From positions 1 through 45,993 of the IMG/VR virus record IMGVR_UViG_3300028786_000014: a stretch of 45,993 bases of DNA; one strand, given 5' to 3'. A program made the position numbers and the translations under genes. Numbering within the stretch: the stretch's first letter is position 1; the number at the start of each line of letters is the position of its first letter. Positions 16,701 through 24,513 of the stretch are shown piece after piece. This DNA comes from a virus. The notes beneath the pieces are model-generated. The model was given only the letters and a program-made list of their open reading frames with translations. It was not told the DNA's origin and ran no database searches.

Positions 16701-18914
16701 ACCGGTAGCTGGAGTGCGGTCATGAAGGACGACCCCAACTACATGGAGTCTATGCTTGACGCACTCAACAAGCAGTACGGACAGGATGACCTGTTCAAGC
16801 TGGTAGCAGGAGATCGCAGCATGAAGACCGCAGCCGCATGGCTGCGTACCGACGCTGGACGACTGCACCTATCTCAGCTTGGTCCCGTGGGTCGAGACTC
16901 TGATAAGCTGCTGCTTGGCATCCGTGACACCCTTGAGCACTACACTGCTAGCAATCCTGTGCTCCTAGATAAGATCAGCAAGGGGGAGCAGGTCGGTGAA
17001 GCTGACGTACGTGCTGCAATCCAGCATGACGACCTTCCTCCCGTGCACGGTGAAGAGGTAAAGGGCCTGACCGCTAAGGGCAATACTGAGACGGCCGCAA
17101 GGGTAGTTGACGATCTGATCGAGAAGGGCTTCCGTCGTCTGGGAACCATTCCAACTGACATCATGTCTCGTCACCCAGTATACCTCCGTGCTCAGGAGTC
17201 TCGCATGAGGCAGCTCATTGACGAGGAGCTAAGCTACCAGAAGTCTATTGGTAAGCCTGGAGACAGCATCGACAGCAAGCAGCTCAATGCCATGCTCAAG
17301 AAGTCTGACGGACTCGCTCGCAAGGATATCAGCCAGATTGTGTATGACCCAACTAGGACTACTGCTACGCAGGCTCTTCGCTTCATCGCTCCGTTCCTAT
17401 CGGCTCAGGTCGATGGCCTTGAGCGTTGGGGTGGCCTGATCGCAGAGAAGCCACAGTTCGTTAGTCGGGCTGCTAAGATCTACAACGCACCAGTCGCAGC
17501 CAACCTAGTGACCGACGGCCAGGGAAACCATGTTGACGAGAACGGGTATGTTACCGAGCGGGACGAAAATGGAAAGATCACTGGCAAGAAGTTCGTCGGT
17601 ATCCAGGATCGCATGCTTCACCTAAAGGTTCCGTTCGGGACTAACGGACTGCCTAAGCAGTCCGGTTTCGAGATCCCGATCAAGATCCAGGCGCTCAACA
17701 CGATTCTCCCAGGAGATCCGTGGTGGAACCCTGGAACTGGGCCTGTCGTGTCCATCGCAGCATCCAGTCTAGCCAAGAAGGACCCAGCGATGGGAGACTT
17801 CCTACAGTGGGCAAAGGTGCTGCCGTACGGACCGCAGGGGTTCATGGATTCGGTTACGCCCACGTACATCAAGAACGTATGGAACGCGTACCACCCAGAC
17901 TCCGATAAGTTCCAGCAGACCATGCTAGCCGAATATCAGCGTCAGGTAGCGGACCATGCCAACGGTGGTCCGCCTCCGAATATGGACAAGGCGGAGAAGA
18001 ACGCTAAGAAGTTCATGTACATAAAGGCACTCACTTCTTGGGTGAGTCCTGCTCAGACTAGTACGACTCCACTGACCGGTACTCCATACCAGTTCTATGT
18101 GGACCAGTACAAGAAGATGCAGCAGGTTGACCCCAAGAACGCAGATGCCAACTTCCTACAGCGTTATGGATCTGACTACTTTATCTTCACGACTAGCCTA
18201 AGCAAGTCCATCGGTATCGCACCCACCATCTCTGCACTGAACACCGCCAAGGAGTATAAGGGTCTGATCGCACACGATCCAGACCTGGCGTCGTTCATCG
18301 TAGGAGACACGTACAATCAGGGTGACTTCTCAAGCTCCGCCTACGCGGCAGAGAAGGGGATGACTATCGGAGGACAGAAGGTGCGTTCCAGTGTGTCAGT
18401 CCAGGATGCAGTGACAGACGCACAGCGTAGGCTAGGCTGGGCTCAGTACAAAAAGGTCATGAACAACCTTGATGCATCTCTGATCAGGTCCGGATTCCAC
18501 TCGTATACTCAAAGTGGTGCAGAGCTGTTCCTCGCTCAGAAGCAGAACACTCAGCAGGTTCTAGGCCAGGCGTATCCCGCTTGGTACCAGGACTTTAGCA
18601 CCACAGACGTGAGTGCCGTACCTCGTCGCATCGAGGCGTTCCAGCAGCTAGTTCAGGATCCTCGCCTCAAGAACGATCCCATGAGGCAGGACATTCCATC
18701 CCTCACTCAGTATCTAGCCATGAGGCAGATCATGAAGGTGGCACTCGCAGAGCGAGGCGCCAGCAAGCTAACCTTTGGAGTCAATGGAGATCCAGAGGGT
18801 GAGAACATCGACCTGGCTCAGTTCTGGCGTAGCTTCCAAACGGGTCTAGTTGCTAGCAACACCAAGTTCGCTGACGTGTACAACAGGTACCTATCAAACG
18901 ATGACCTACAGTAA
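13704..18914 (+). CDS. Very large probable internal virion protein, 1736 aa
   Basis: Covers more than 5 kb, the largest gene in the window. Helix-rich and free of obvious membrane segments near the N-terminus apart from a weak one (YWLYSNGVSQPLSTLFLMTA, about 103-122). In podophages such giants are internal core or ejection proteins that enter the cell with the DNA. I see no catalytic motif for a lytic enzyme or an RNA polymerase, although a divergent polymerase cannot be ruled out by eye. Start ATG with AAGGGGTAGCC upstream. It precedes three other probable ejection proteins. Confidence 0.8.
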   Translation: MSKWWDDDASDASQGLFSDPALALQIATMPIQMITQDKANQQIDEQNAREARGGFLKQTMSLMGSAGHALDGALSHVPGWGVTKDVGKVAWYPVDKTASGAYWLYSNGVSQPLSTLFLMTATGQGSGVSGKDATNYFSASDWAKSWHKANNISPAQVVFNAENTYAATGNNSLFSNTLGSGGKNLSQAEKDRVTQQASKFINDTDYWRNKQGWKYTLGTGSLDFMTSLGIDPAYGGIKVVSAGTKGLRSVRIATETTENAKGISAFNRVTDAATKGIQAGLSKTPEQAAASANVNNFFNWTEGKSAWEISQHPIWGVGRRKNPAADQLSQVLANADSVEKPMIMRFAMGDNGAASQLAVKNKDLLAQIGRMSDNRQLVDSVKYDPDLFTHFMQEERAGRASPGANPQGPPIGGVSPSTLGKRLVEAPYPRPTSPGPRQSGWDALYGGLQKKADTYRKVVGDILTSGNGVRPMGGAAATSFADMLRFQDWKAGQLTSLDAQIGTMQAKGDQVSNLLGGVVKDINDFSPGEANLFGTMKSLYRMGPLGLSNTEKAAERTIKGASVDRYGRKADGGFVARTIRQGYYQVPLRIVQSFGDRLPETLINHNDPDSADRVLDMLKRVPALGQSMRASMVMAYSAAPDKIAKSQVLHQIQSDVVDHMSQKYNLSHDASKAIDDMIKTGTTGAYNKLMNRAAPKSQMFSAAENTATSHRADMMQDGEGWIVSPLAKTQLAYSEPLLDVKELDRFMSRHSGFLGSIKASGGNMRDAVMSVSDSLSNVWKATTLLRPGYMLRAPSEEMAASAVKFGLMSSIMDSVHGGKNWALNRGQQLRAVAGKGSYTSAIGGTTSRIKIVDPSMEQLSKELLGKTSRINVSKAWPVVMDRIDTEREAMTSLQKRIDKMAKDPDHDPGILAGLRDDLQDHKDVIDEHTDYAHELLRNATDATGRRIGEGEIEHRGITVPQAFSRAWDNPIPRDQISSDVAMQTLFARGEAIDTARLIKTGSWSAVMKDDPNYMESMLDALNKQYGQDDLFKLVAGDRSMKTAAAWLRTDAGRLHLSQLGPVGRDSDKLLLGIRDTLEHYTASNPVLLDKISKGEQVGEADVRAAIQHDDLPPVHGEEVKGLTAKGNTETAARVVDDLIEKGFRRLGTIPTDIMSRHPVYLRAQESRMRQLIDEELSYQKSIGKPGDSIDSKQLNAMLKKSDGLARKDISQIVYDPTRTTATQALRFIAPFLSAQVDGLERWGGLIAEKPQFVSRAAKIYNAPVAANLVTDGQGNHVDENGYVTERDENGKITGKKFVGIQDRMLHLKVPFGTNGLPKQSGFEIPIKIQALNTILPGDPWWNPGTGPVVSIAASSLAKKDPAMGDFLQWAKVLPYGPQGFMDSVTPTYIKNVWNAYHPDSDKFQQTMLAEYQRQVADHANGGPPPNMDKAEKNAKKFMYIKALTSWVSPAQTSTTPLTGTPYQFYVDQYKKMQQVDPKNADANFLQRYGSDYFIFTTSLSKSIGIAPTISALNTAKEYKGLIAHDPDLASFIVGDTYNQGDFSSSAYAAEKGMTIGGQKVRSSVSVQDAVTDAQRRLGWAQYKKVMNNLDASLIRSGFHSYTQSGAELFLAQKQNTQQVLGQAYPAWYQDFSTTDVSAVPRRIEAFQQLVQDPRLKNDPMRQDIPSLTQYLAMRQIMKVALAERGASKLTFGVNGDPEGENIDLAQFWRSFQTGLVASNTKFADVYNRYLSNDDLQ

Positions 18915-18925
18915 TAGGAGGGGCA

Positions 18926-19810
18926 GTGTCCACACCGCTACCACCAGGGCAGTCCGCTGCCCCTCTACCAAAGGGAAGCTCCGGAGATCCTGTAGTCGAT
19001 GCTCTGATCGCACAGAATAAGGCTATGATGGGCGCTATCTCCGGTGCCAACGCTGGTAAGATCAACGACAACAGCATCATCCATCTACCAGGCTTCAGTA
19101 GTCCTACCATGTCATATTCGCCAACTATGGCATATAGCCAGGCCCGGCTTCTGCCGGTCCAGTGGATGGAGTCTGATCCTTCCAAACTCAAGCAGCTAGT
19201 CAACACCGGTATCCTAAACAAGGTACCAGGCTTCAATCCAGGTATGGGAATGCCCGAGATAATCTCGGCGTGGGATGAGCTTGTCAAGGCTTCGTACGAG
19301 GTTAACCAGTCGAACGGCAAGACCAAGAACTACACTCCTTGGGACATTCTCAACACGTACTCCAACCCGAAGAGTGGTTACGGAACAGTAAAAGATGGTG
19401 ACTGGCTGTATGATTCGACTACTGGAGAAAAGGTCAAGTATGTCGGACCCAAGTCCAAGACGACCACGAACCGGGACGTCAACCTGTCTAGCGCTGAGGA
19501 CGTCAAGGCGCTGACCACTAGCGTCCTCACACAGGCCCTAGGAAGGGCTCCCACGGCTGCGGAGGTGGCTCAGTACAAGTCCACCATCAACGCCCAGGAG
19601 AACGCCAACCCAGCTCTCACGACCACTACTCAGACGTTCGACGATCAGGGTAACGCTGTCTCGCAGAGCAGTAAGGAGACGGGCGGCTTCGACGCCTCGG
19701 CTCAGCAGCAGCTAGTGCAGGACCAGGCTGCCAAGAGTCCCGAGTTCGCAAAGTACCAGAGCGGTACTACGTATTGGAATGCTATGATGCAGATGCTATC
19801 CGGAGGATGA
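18926..19810 (+). CDS. Hypothetical virion protein, 294 aa
   Basis: GTG start after TAGGAGGGGCA. The N-terminus is proline/serine-rich and likely flexible; the middle carries WDILNTYSNPKSGYGTVKDG, and the C-terminal half contains LTQALGRAPTAAEVAQYKSTINAQE, a helical repeat-like motif. Lies between the giant protein and the NlpC/P60 protein; probably part of the internal or tail machine. Confidence 0.75.
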   Translation: MSTPLPPGQSAAPLPKGSSGDPVVDALIAQNKAMMGAISGANAGKINDNSIIHLPGFSSPTMSYSPTMAYSQARLLPVQWMESDPSKLKQLVNTGILNKVPGFNPGMGMPEIISAWDELVKASYEVNQSNGKTKNYTPWDILNTYSNPKSGYGTVKDGDWLYDSTTGEKVKYVGPKSKTTTNRDVNLSSAEDVKALTTSVLTQALGRAPTAAEVAQYKSTINAQENANPALTTTTQTFDDQGNAVSQSSKETGGFDASAQQQLVQDQAAKSPEFAKYQSGTTYWNAMMQMLSGG

Positions 19811-19811
19811 A

Positions 19812-21107
19812 ATGACCGTGAGCGGTGACGACCTGGCCAACTACATGAAGCAGTTCGTAGGCACGCCCTACGTTTGGGGAGGTACCGACCCTTCCGGGTT
19901 TGACTGCTCTGGTCTAATGCAGTATTCGTTCGGCAAGTTCGGCATCAAGATTCCACGAGTAACTTACGATCAGATCGGCCAGGGGCAGGCTGTGAACATG
20001 AAGGGTCTCCGAGCTGGAGACCTGGTGTTCTTCGATACTGACCCTGGCACTAAGGGACCCGACCATGTAGGTATGTACATCGGTGGCGGGAAGATGATCG
20101 ATTCACCTAGACCGGGCAAGAACGTCGAGATCGTAGACATGACTAAGGGGTACTATGCAGACAGGTTCATGGGTGGACGACGAATCGCTGGAGTTACCAA
20201 TGCGGGTGCCAGCAGTTCCGATTTCGCCACGCAAGCAGACGACGTCAAGCTCTCGCCAGAAGAGCAAGCAGCCAACTACGGATGGTCGGTAGCATTCCTT
20301 GAACACAACCCCGAGCTTAAGGATAAGTTCGATCAGGCCGTTAAGAACTCGTGGACGGCTGACAAGTTCCAGGCCGAGATACGAGACACCAATTGGTGGA
20401 AGACGACGAGCGACACAGCTCGCCAGGTTCAGCAGCTAAAGGCTACTGATCCAGCCACGTACAACGCGAACCTATCAGCAGCTACCCTACAGGTTCAGAA
20501 GCTTGCTAGCGAGGTAGGAGCCGCGCTGCCTGTAGGGCAGCTCGGTAAGATCGCACAGAACGTAGTGAACGCAGGTCTGGATGAGGACGGTATCCGCAAC
20601 ATCCTTGGCGGCTACGTCAACTTCACAAAGAACGGAACCATGACGGGTGAAGCTGGCATGCACCAGTACACCATGAAGCAGTACGCTGCTTCTATGGGTG
20701 TGTCCATCTCTGATCAGGCTCTCAAGAATCAGGCTGCCCTGGTAGTCCGCAAGATGGCTACCACTCAGGACTTCGAGTCCCAGCTACGGGATCAGGCGAA
20801 GAGTGCGTATCCCGCATTCTCGTCTCAGATCAATGGTGGACAGACTATGATGGACATTGCGACTCCGTACATGCAGACCATGTCGCAAGAGCTTGGAGTT
20901 CCCAGCACGTCTATCACGCTGCAAGATCCTCTGATCAAGAGTGCACTGAACGGTCTCGACCAGAATGGCAAGCCAGCGGGCAAGACTCTGCTAGACTTTA
21001 CTAGTCAGCTACGCAACGATCCTAGGTGGGGCAAGACCAGCGACGCACAGGATCAGGTAATGTCTGTAGGGCACACCGTCCTACAGTCGATGGGACTGGT
21101 GACTTGA
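19812..21107 (+). CDS. Virion NlpC/P60 peptidase with shared C-terminal module
   Basis: 431 residues. N-terminal NlpC/P60 cysteine peptidase: GTPYVWGGTDPSGFDCSG with Cys32, then LRAGDLVFF and DHVGMYI with His85. It should cut peptide stems of peptidoglycan, helping DNA cross the wall at infection. Residues about 150-431 form a helical module repeated in the next protein (NPELKDKFDQAVKNSW, SPYMQ/TPYMQTMSQ, DPRWGKTSDAQD). Start ATG follows GGAGGATGAA. The C-terminal part probably anchors both enzymes in the particle. Confidence 0.88.
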   Translation: MTVSGDDLANYMKQFVGTPYVWGGTDPSGFDCSGLMQYSFGKFGIKIPRVTYDQIGQGQAVNMKGLRAGDLVFFDTDPGTKGPDHVGMYIGGGKMIDSPRPGKNVEIVDMTKGYYADRFMGGRRIAGVTNAGASSSDFATQADDVKLSPEEQAANYGWSVAFLEHNPELKDKFDQAVKNSWTADKFQAEIRDTNWWKTTSDTARQVQQLKATDPATYNANLSAATLQVQKLASEVGAALPVGQLGKIAQNVVNAGLDEDGIRNILGGYVNFTKNGTMTGEAGMHQYTMKQYAASMGVSISDQALKNQAALVVRKMATTQDFESQLRDQAKSAYPAFSSQINGGQTMMDIATPYMQTMSQELGVPSTSITLQDPLIKSALNGLDQNGKPAGKTLLDFTSQLRNDPRWGKTSDAQDQVMSVGHTVLQSMGLVT

Positions 21108-22390
21108 TGGCTCTAACGTTCGAACAGTTCAAGGCGGGAATCCGTCAGGTAGAGTCTGGTGGCAACTACTCGGTAGTAAACAGCGTCGGTGCAGTCGGTG
21201 CCTACCAGGTTATGAAGTCAAACATTCCGAGCTGGACCAAGCAGGCTCTCGGATACTCTATGACTTGGCAGCAGTTCAGGGATAGTCCTGCCGCTCAGGA
21301 CAAGGTTGCAGACAAGATCCTCGGTGGATTCTTCAACAAGTACGGTGCAGAAGGCGCTGCATCCATGTGGTTCTCGGGTCAGCCGAACCCTAACTCTTCC
21401 GCCTCCGATGGAGGCAACACGGTACGGCAGTATGTTGACAAGGTGATGTCAGCCTCAGGCGGACAGCCTTCTACCGGAGGATCGACAAGTACAGGGACCA
21501 ACACACAGAAGGCTACGTCGATGACACCAGCAGAGACCGCAGAGTCGTACGGGTACGTACAAGGTCTCTTTAACTCCAGTCCGGAGCTGAAGGGACTCTT
21601 CGACAAGGCTGTGAAGGGTCAGTGGACCGCTCAGAAGTTTCAGGCCAGTCTCCGAGACACAACGTGGTTCAAGACACACAGCCAGTCCGAACGAGATTTC
21701 CTCACTCTACAGTTTGGTGATCCTGCTACCGCTTCTGCTAAGTATAAGCAAGCTGTTACTCAGGCGTGGCAAGCAGCGGCGACCATGGGCATCAAGGTCT
21801 CTACCGCGATGAACTCAAAGATCAGCGCAGCCGCTTACAACATAGTGGCCAAGGGTTGGTCTAGCGATGACCTCAAGAACTACCTAGGCCAGTACGTTCA
21901 GTTCAGCCCGACCAACCATCCTGGTGGACAGGCTGGTCAGGACATCGATACGCTACAGCAGTATAGCTACAACATGGGGATTAAGAACTCTGACTCGTGG
22001 TACCAGACACAGCTGAGAAATATCGAACGTGGAACGTCTAGCGTCGAGGATGCGCAGAACGCTATTCGAAAGCAGGCGGAGTCCATGTTCCCAACCTGGA
22101 CTAAGCAGCTCGAAGCGGGTCAGACTGTGTCTGACCTAGCATCTCCTTACATGCAGAGCATGTCTCAGATCCTAGAGGTAGCTCCAGGAAGTATCAACGT
22201 GTTTGATCCTACCATCAAGAAGGCGCTACAGTTCAAGGATCCCAAGACTGGGCAGACTTCTGCTCAGCCTATCTGGGACTTCGAGAACACTCTTCGAGAA
22301 GATCCACGTTGGAAGCAAACCAAGAACGCGCAGGACAGTGTAATGCAGAACGCACACCAGGTACTATCTGACTTCGGACTAGCCTACTAA
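21107..22390 (+). CDS. Virion lytic transglycosylase-like protein with shared C-terminal module
   Basis: 427 residues. N-terminal lysozyme-like fold: RQVESGGNYSVVNSVGAVGAYQVM with probable catalytic Glu16, as in SLT/transglycosylase domains. After a Ser/Thr/Gly linker (about 118-137) comes the same helical module as in the upstream gene (SPELKGLFDKAVKGQW, SPYMQSMSQ, DPRWKQTKNAQD). Start ATG overlaps the previous stop (TGATG). The two proteins thus pair a peptidase and a glycan-cleaving head on one common body. Confidence 0.85.
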   Translation: MALTFEQFKAGIRQVESGGNYSVVNSVGAVGAYQVMKSNIPSWTKQALGYSMTWQQFRDSPAAQDKVADKILGGFFNKYGAEGAASMWFSGQPNPNSSASDGGNTVRQYVDKVMSASGGQPSTGGSTSTGTNTQKATSMTPAETAESYGYVQGLFNSSPELKGLFDKAVKGQWTAQKFQASLRDTTWFKTHSQSERDFLTLQFGDPATASAKYKQAVTQAWQAAATMGIKVSTAMNSKISAAAYNIVAKGWSSDDLKNYLGQYVQFSPTNHPGGQAGQDIDTLQQYSYNMGIKNSDSWYQTQLRNIERGTSSVEDAQNAIRKQAESMFPTWTKQLEAGQTVSDLASPYMQSMSQILEVAPGSINVFDPTIKKALQFKDPKTGQTSAQPIWDFENTLREDPRWKQTKNAQDSVMQNAHQVLSDFGLAY

Positions 22391-22398
22391 GGTGAAAC

Positions 22399-23295
22399 AT
22401 GGCAACCATCAATCCAGGTAACATCACAACGCCTATCGGGCCAGCCGTAACGGTAGACACTAACCTTACCGATGCACTGACAGGTGCCGATCGCGACGCT
22501 TACGTAGCGCTTACCAACGTGTTCGACTCGTACGGACTCGGTACGCTAGCACCAAAGATCTTCGACTACATCAAGAACGGTTACAGCGCTGACACGATCA
22601 GCATCCTGCTACAGAACACAGACGAGTACAAGCAGAGGTTCTCTGGAAACGAAGCGAGGAAGAGTGCAGGGCTTCCTGTTCTCTCTCCGTCTGAGTATCT
22701 AGCCACAGAGGCTAGCTACCGTCAGGTCATGGAGAGCGCCGGACTCCCGTCCGGCTTCTACGATCAGCCAAGCGACTTCACCACATGGATTGGAAAGAAT
22801 GTTAGCCCTACCGAAATTCAGTCGCGTGTCGATCTGGCTACGCAGGCTACGACGCTCTCTAATCCTTCGTACCGCCAGGCTCTTAATCAGATGGGCATTA
22901 GCGATAGTCAGCTTACTTCGTACTTCCTAGATCCGACACGAGCGCTGCCGTCGCTCCAGAAGAGCGCGGCTACTGCAGCGATCGGAGCAGAGGCCCTACA
23001 GCAGGGTCTAACGTTCGATACCCAGTACGCAGATCAGCTTGCCACGAGTGGAATCACTCAGGCTACGGCTCAGCAGGGATACGCTCAGATCGCAGACACT
23101 CTAGGCAAGTACCAGAGTCTAGCTGACATCTATGGAGGAAGTTACTCCCAGCGTACGGCTGAAAACGCAGCGTTCCTAGGTGACGCTCAGGCCGTTCAGC
23201 AGCAGAGGAATCTATCACAGCGAGAGCAGGCTAACTTTAGCGGTGCTACCGGCACCGCGCAGCTAGGTCTAGCAAACAGCACTCAGGCACAGTGA
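22399..23295 (+). CDS. Hypothetical virion protein, 298 aa
   Basis: Helical, Ala/Gln/Ser-rich. YIKNGYSADTISILLQNTDEYKQRF is a motif seen in ejection-type proteins of actinobacterial podophages. The C-terminal 80 residues are Gln-rich (AQAVQQQRNLSQREQANF). Last gene before the tRNA array; a strong promoter follows directly. Confidence 0.75.
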   Translation: MATINPGNITTPIGPAVTVDTNLTDALTGADRDAYVALTNVFDSYGLGTLAPKIFDYIKNGYSADTISILLQNTDEYKQRFSGNEARKSAGLPVLSPSEYLATEASYRQVMESAGLPSGFYDQPSDFTTWIGKNVSPTEIQSRVDLATQATTLSNPSYRQALNQMGISDSQLTSYFLDPTRALPSLQKSAATAAIGAEALQQGLTFDTQYADQLATSGITQATAQQGYAQIADTLGKYQSLADIYGGSYSQRTAENAAFLGDAQAVQQQRNLSQREQANFSGATGTAQLGLANSTQAQ

Positions 23296-23305
23296 CGCGG
23301 TGGGC

Positions 23306-23334
23306 TTGACATACATCAAGCCTTACCGTAATAT
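23306..23334 (+). promoter_or_regulatory. Strong promoter for the tRNA array
   Basis: TTGACA (23306-23311), 17 bases, TAATAT (23329-23334), only one mismatch from consensus. An inverted repeat GGCTTGA-6-TCAAGCC (23303-23322) overlaps the -35 box and could be an operator, or the remains of a terminator for the upstream gene. Confidence 0.75.
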
Positions 23335-23386
23335 AGTTCTTGAACAGTCATACCCACGCGAGGTTGGTCACCCGCTGGGAGCAAGA

Positions 23387-23460
23387 CTTGCTATGGTGTA
23401 ATGGTAGCCCACCCGCTTTGGGAGCGGGGAGCCCCAGTTCGATTCTGGGTAGCTTGACCA
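23387..23460 (+). tRNA. tRNA-Pro (TGG)
   Basis: Anticodon loop TTTGGGA on a CCCGC/GCGGG stem; T arm CCCAG-TTCGATT-CTGGG; 3' CCA encoded. Acceptor stem CTTGCTA/TAGCTTG has T-T mismatches at pairs 2 and 3, and the D stem has one mismatch. Confidence 0.8.
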
Positions 23461-23463
23461 CTT

Positions 23464-23518
23464 TGAGAGAGGCTTAGGCGAAGTCGCCAGCCTTAAACGA
23501 CAGTCATTGCGTCTCTCA
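23464..23518 (+). ncRNA. Structured non-tRNA element 1 in the tRNA array
   Basis: A perfect 7-bp closing stem (TGAGAGA/TCTCTCA) encloses a long hairpin (GGCT, bulge, GGCG/CGCC, AGCC) and a linker TTAAACGACAGTCATTGCG. Size and closing stem mimic a tRNA acceptor, but there is no anticodon arm or TTCRA T loop. It fills the gap between two tRNA genes and has two relatives (24514-24566, 25221-25284). Confidence 0.55.
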
Positions 23519-23521
23519 CAT

Positions 23522-23592
23522 GCCCCACTGATGTAGTGGTAACATACCAGTCTTCCAAACTGGGCTCGCCGGTTCGAACCCGGCGTGGGGCT
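23522..23592 (+). tRNA. tRNA-Gly (TCC)
   Basis: Acceptor GCCCCAC/GTGGGGC fully paired; anticodon loop CTTCCAA on CCAGT/ACTGG; T arm GCCGG-TTCGAAC-CCGGC. CCA is not encoded. Confidence 0.93.
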
Positions 23593-23593
23593 C

Positions 23594-23668
23594 TGCGCGG
23601 TGATGAAACAGGGATCATGCCAGGCTCATATCCTGGTCTTGCGGGTTCGAATCCCGTCTGCGCCACCA
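23594..23668 (+). tRNA. tRNA-Met or tRNA-Ile2 (CAT)
   Basis: Anticodon loop CTCATAT on CCAGG/CCTGG. Acceptor TGCGCGG/CTGCGCC has a T-C mismatch at pair 1, as initiators do, but the anticodon stem lacks the three G-C pairs of an initiator. CAT could also be lysidine-modified to read ATA. CCA is encoded. Confidence 0.85.
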
Positions 23669-23671
23669 CGT

Positions 23672-23744
23672 ATCCCTGACCCAAAGCGGGCGACTGGCCT
23701 CCAAAACCAGTTACGTGTGGGGGCGGAACCTACCAGGGGTGCCA
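23672..23744 (+). tRNA. tRNA-Trp (CCA), aberrant D and T arms
   Basis: Acceptor ATCCCTG/CAGGGGT with discriminator G and encoded CCA; anticodon loop CTCCAAA with one mismatch closing the stem. The T loop reads GGCGGAA instead of TTCRANY and the D arm is short, so it may be divergent or non-functional. Confidence 0.65.
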
Positions 23745-23746
23745 GC

Positions 23747-23797
23747 TTGTCTCAGCATAGCTGAGAACACAAAGGGTCAGCTTCGTCTGACCCGCAA
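23747..23797 (+). ncRNA. Double-hairpin spacer element in the tRNA array
   Basis: Two strong hairpins, TCTCAGC-ATA-GCTGAGA and GGGTCAG-CTTCGT-CTGACCC, fill the gap between the Trp and Gln tRNAs. No U-run follows, so they are not ordinary terminators. They could be RNase III or maturation signals, or a small RNA. Confidence 0.4.
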
Positions 23798-23869
23798 TGC
23801 CTGATCGTCTAATCGGTAGGACACCTGGCCCTGGACCAGGGGGATGAGGTTCGAATCCTTGTCGGGCAG
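23798..23869 (+). tRNA. tRNA-Gln (CTG)
   Basis: Acceptor TGCCTGA/TCGGGCA, discriminator G as usual for Gln. Anticodon loop CCCTGGA on a perfect CCTGG/CCAGG stem gives CTG but has C instead of T at position 33. Confidence 0.78.
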
Positions 23870-23954
23870 CGAGAGCGGAGAAACCGGGTGCAATTCCCGG
23901 TCTCGGGACCACGTCTCGGGTAGGGGAAGCCAGCAATCCGCCGCTCGTGGAAAT
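23870..23954 (+). ncRNA. Structured spacer or degenerate tRNA element
   Basis: Contains a T-arm-like hairpin ACCGGG-TGCAATT-CCCGGT followed by TCTCGGGACCA, resembling the 3' end of a tRNA, but no matching D or anticodon arm. GAGCGG (23873-23878) can pair with CCGCTC (23942-23947) to close the whole segment. Either a broken tRNA or another member of the structured elements. Confidence 0.35.
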
Positions 23955-24037
23955 GGAAGGTAGCGCGGAACGGTCCGCAAGCGGTCTAGAAAGCCGTGCC
24001 GGGTGCAAGCCCGAGGGTTCGATTCCTTTACTTTCCG
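23955..24037 (+). tRNA. tRNA-Ser (AGA)
   Basis: Class II, 83 bases. Acceptor GGAAGGT/ACTTTCC, discriminator G. Anticodon loop CTAGAAA; long variable arm CCGGG-TGCAA-GCCCG. An A34 anticodon normally needs deamination to inosine or reads mainly TCT. Confidence 0.85.
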
Positions 24038-24041
24038 CTTT

Positions 24042-24122
24042 GGATTGATTGAGGCTGGGTCTCAAGAGGTTTGCTAAACCTCCTCACTCGCAAGGGTGCT
24101 GGTTCGATTCCAGGTCTCTCCG
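24042..24122 (+). tRNA. tRNA-Ser (GCT)
   Basis: Class II. Anticodon loop TTGCTAA on GAGGT/ACCTC; T loop TTCGATT; discriminator G. Acceptor GGATTGA/TCTCTCC has mismatches at pairs 4 and 5. Confidence 0.82.
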
Positions 24123-24123
24123 C

Positions 24124-24204
24124 TGGTTGAGTGCTGGGACACACGGGAGGCTGTAACCCTCTCTCCTTCGGGATAGCAGAGTTCGATTCTCTGGCGACCA
24201 ACCA
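24124..24204 (+). tRNA. tRNA-Tyr (GTA)
   Basis: Class II as in bacterial Tyr. Anticodon loop CTGTAAC on GGAGG/CCTCT; variable arm CTCC-TTC-GGGA type; T arm CAGAG-TTCGATT-CTCTG; encoded CCA. One acceptor mismatch at pair 7. Confidence 0.88.
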
Positions 24205-24207
24205 CCC

Positions 24208-24276
24208 GATCTGCTATGATGGTTCATAGCGGCGGCTGCAAACCGCCGCGTCTGAGTTCGATTCTCAGGTGGATCT
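24208..24276 (+). tRNA. tRNA-Cys (GCA)
   Basis: Acceptor GATCTGC/GTGGATC pairs with two wobbles; discriminator T as for Cys; anticodon loop CTGCAAA on GGCGG/CCGCC; T arm CTGAG-TTCGATT-CTCAG. Confidence 0.92.
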
Positions 24277-24281
24277 CTTAT

Positions 24282-24353
24282 GGGCTGTTAGTGTCAACGG
24301 TAGCACGACTGTTTTGCACGCAGTTAGCGAGAGTTCGAATCTCTCACGGTCCA
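24282..24353 (+). tRNA. tRNA-Ala (TGC)
   Basis: Acceptor GGGCTGT/ACGGTCC; pair 3 is G-T, where Ala tRNAs carry their identity wobble. Anticodon loop TTTGCAC; T arm GAGAG-TTCGAAT-CTCTC. Confidence 0.9.
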
Positions 24354-24354
24354 C

Positions 24355-24430
24355 TGGGAAGTAGTATAACGGTACATTACCCCCGCCTGATACGCGGGAA
24401 AACAGGGTTCAACTCCCTGCTTCCCTACCA
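24355..24430 (+). tRNA. tRNA-Ile (GAT)
   Basis: Anticodon loop CTGATAC on CCCGC/GCGGG; T arm CAGGG-TTCAACT-CCCTG; encoded CCA. Acceptor TGGGAAG/CTTCCCT has a T-T mismatch at pair 1. Confidence 0.88.
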
Positions 24431-24440
24431 CGTAAGACAT

Positions 24441-24512
24441 GCCTTCGTAGCTCAAAGGATGAGCAACACCTTGTCACGGTGAAGGGTGAGGGTTCGAGTC
24501 CCTTCGTAGGCG
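24441..24512 (+). tRNA. tRNA-Asp (GTC)
   Basis: Acceptor GCCTTCG/CGTAGGC with one T-T mismatch at pair 5; D arm GCTC/GAGC; anticodon loop TTGTCAC; T arm GAGGG-TTCGAGT-CCCTT; discriminator G. Confidence 0.9.
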
Positions 24513-24513
24513 C

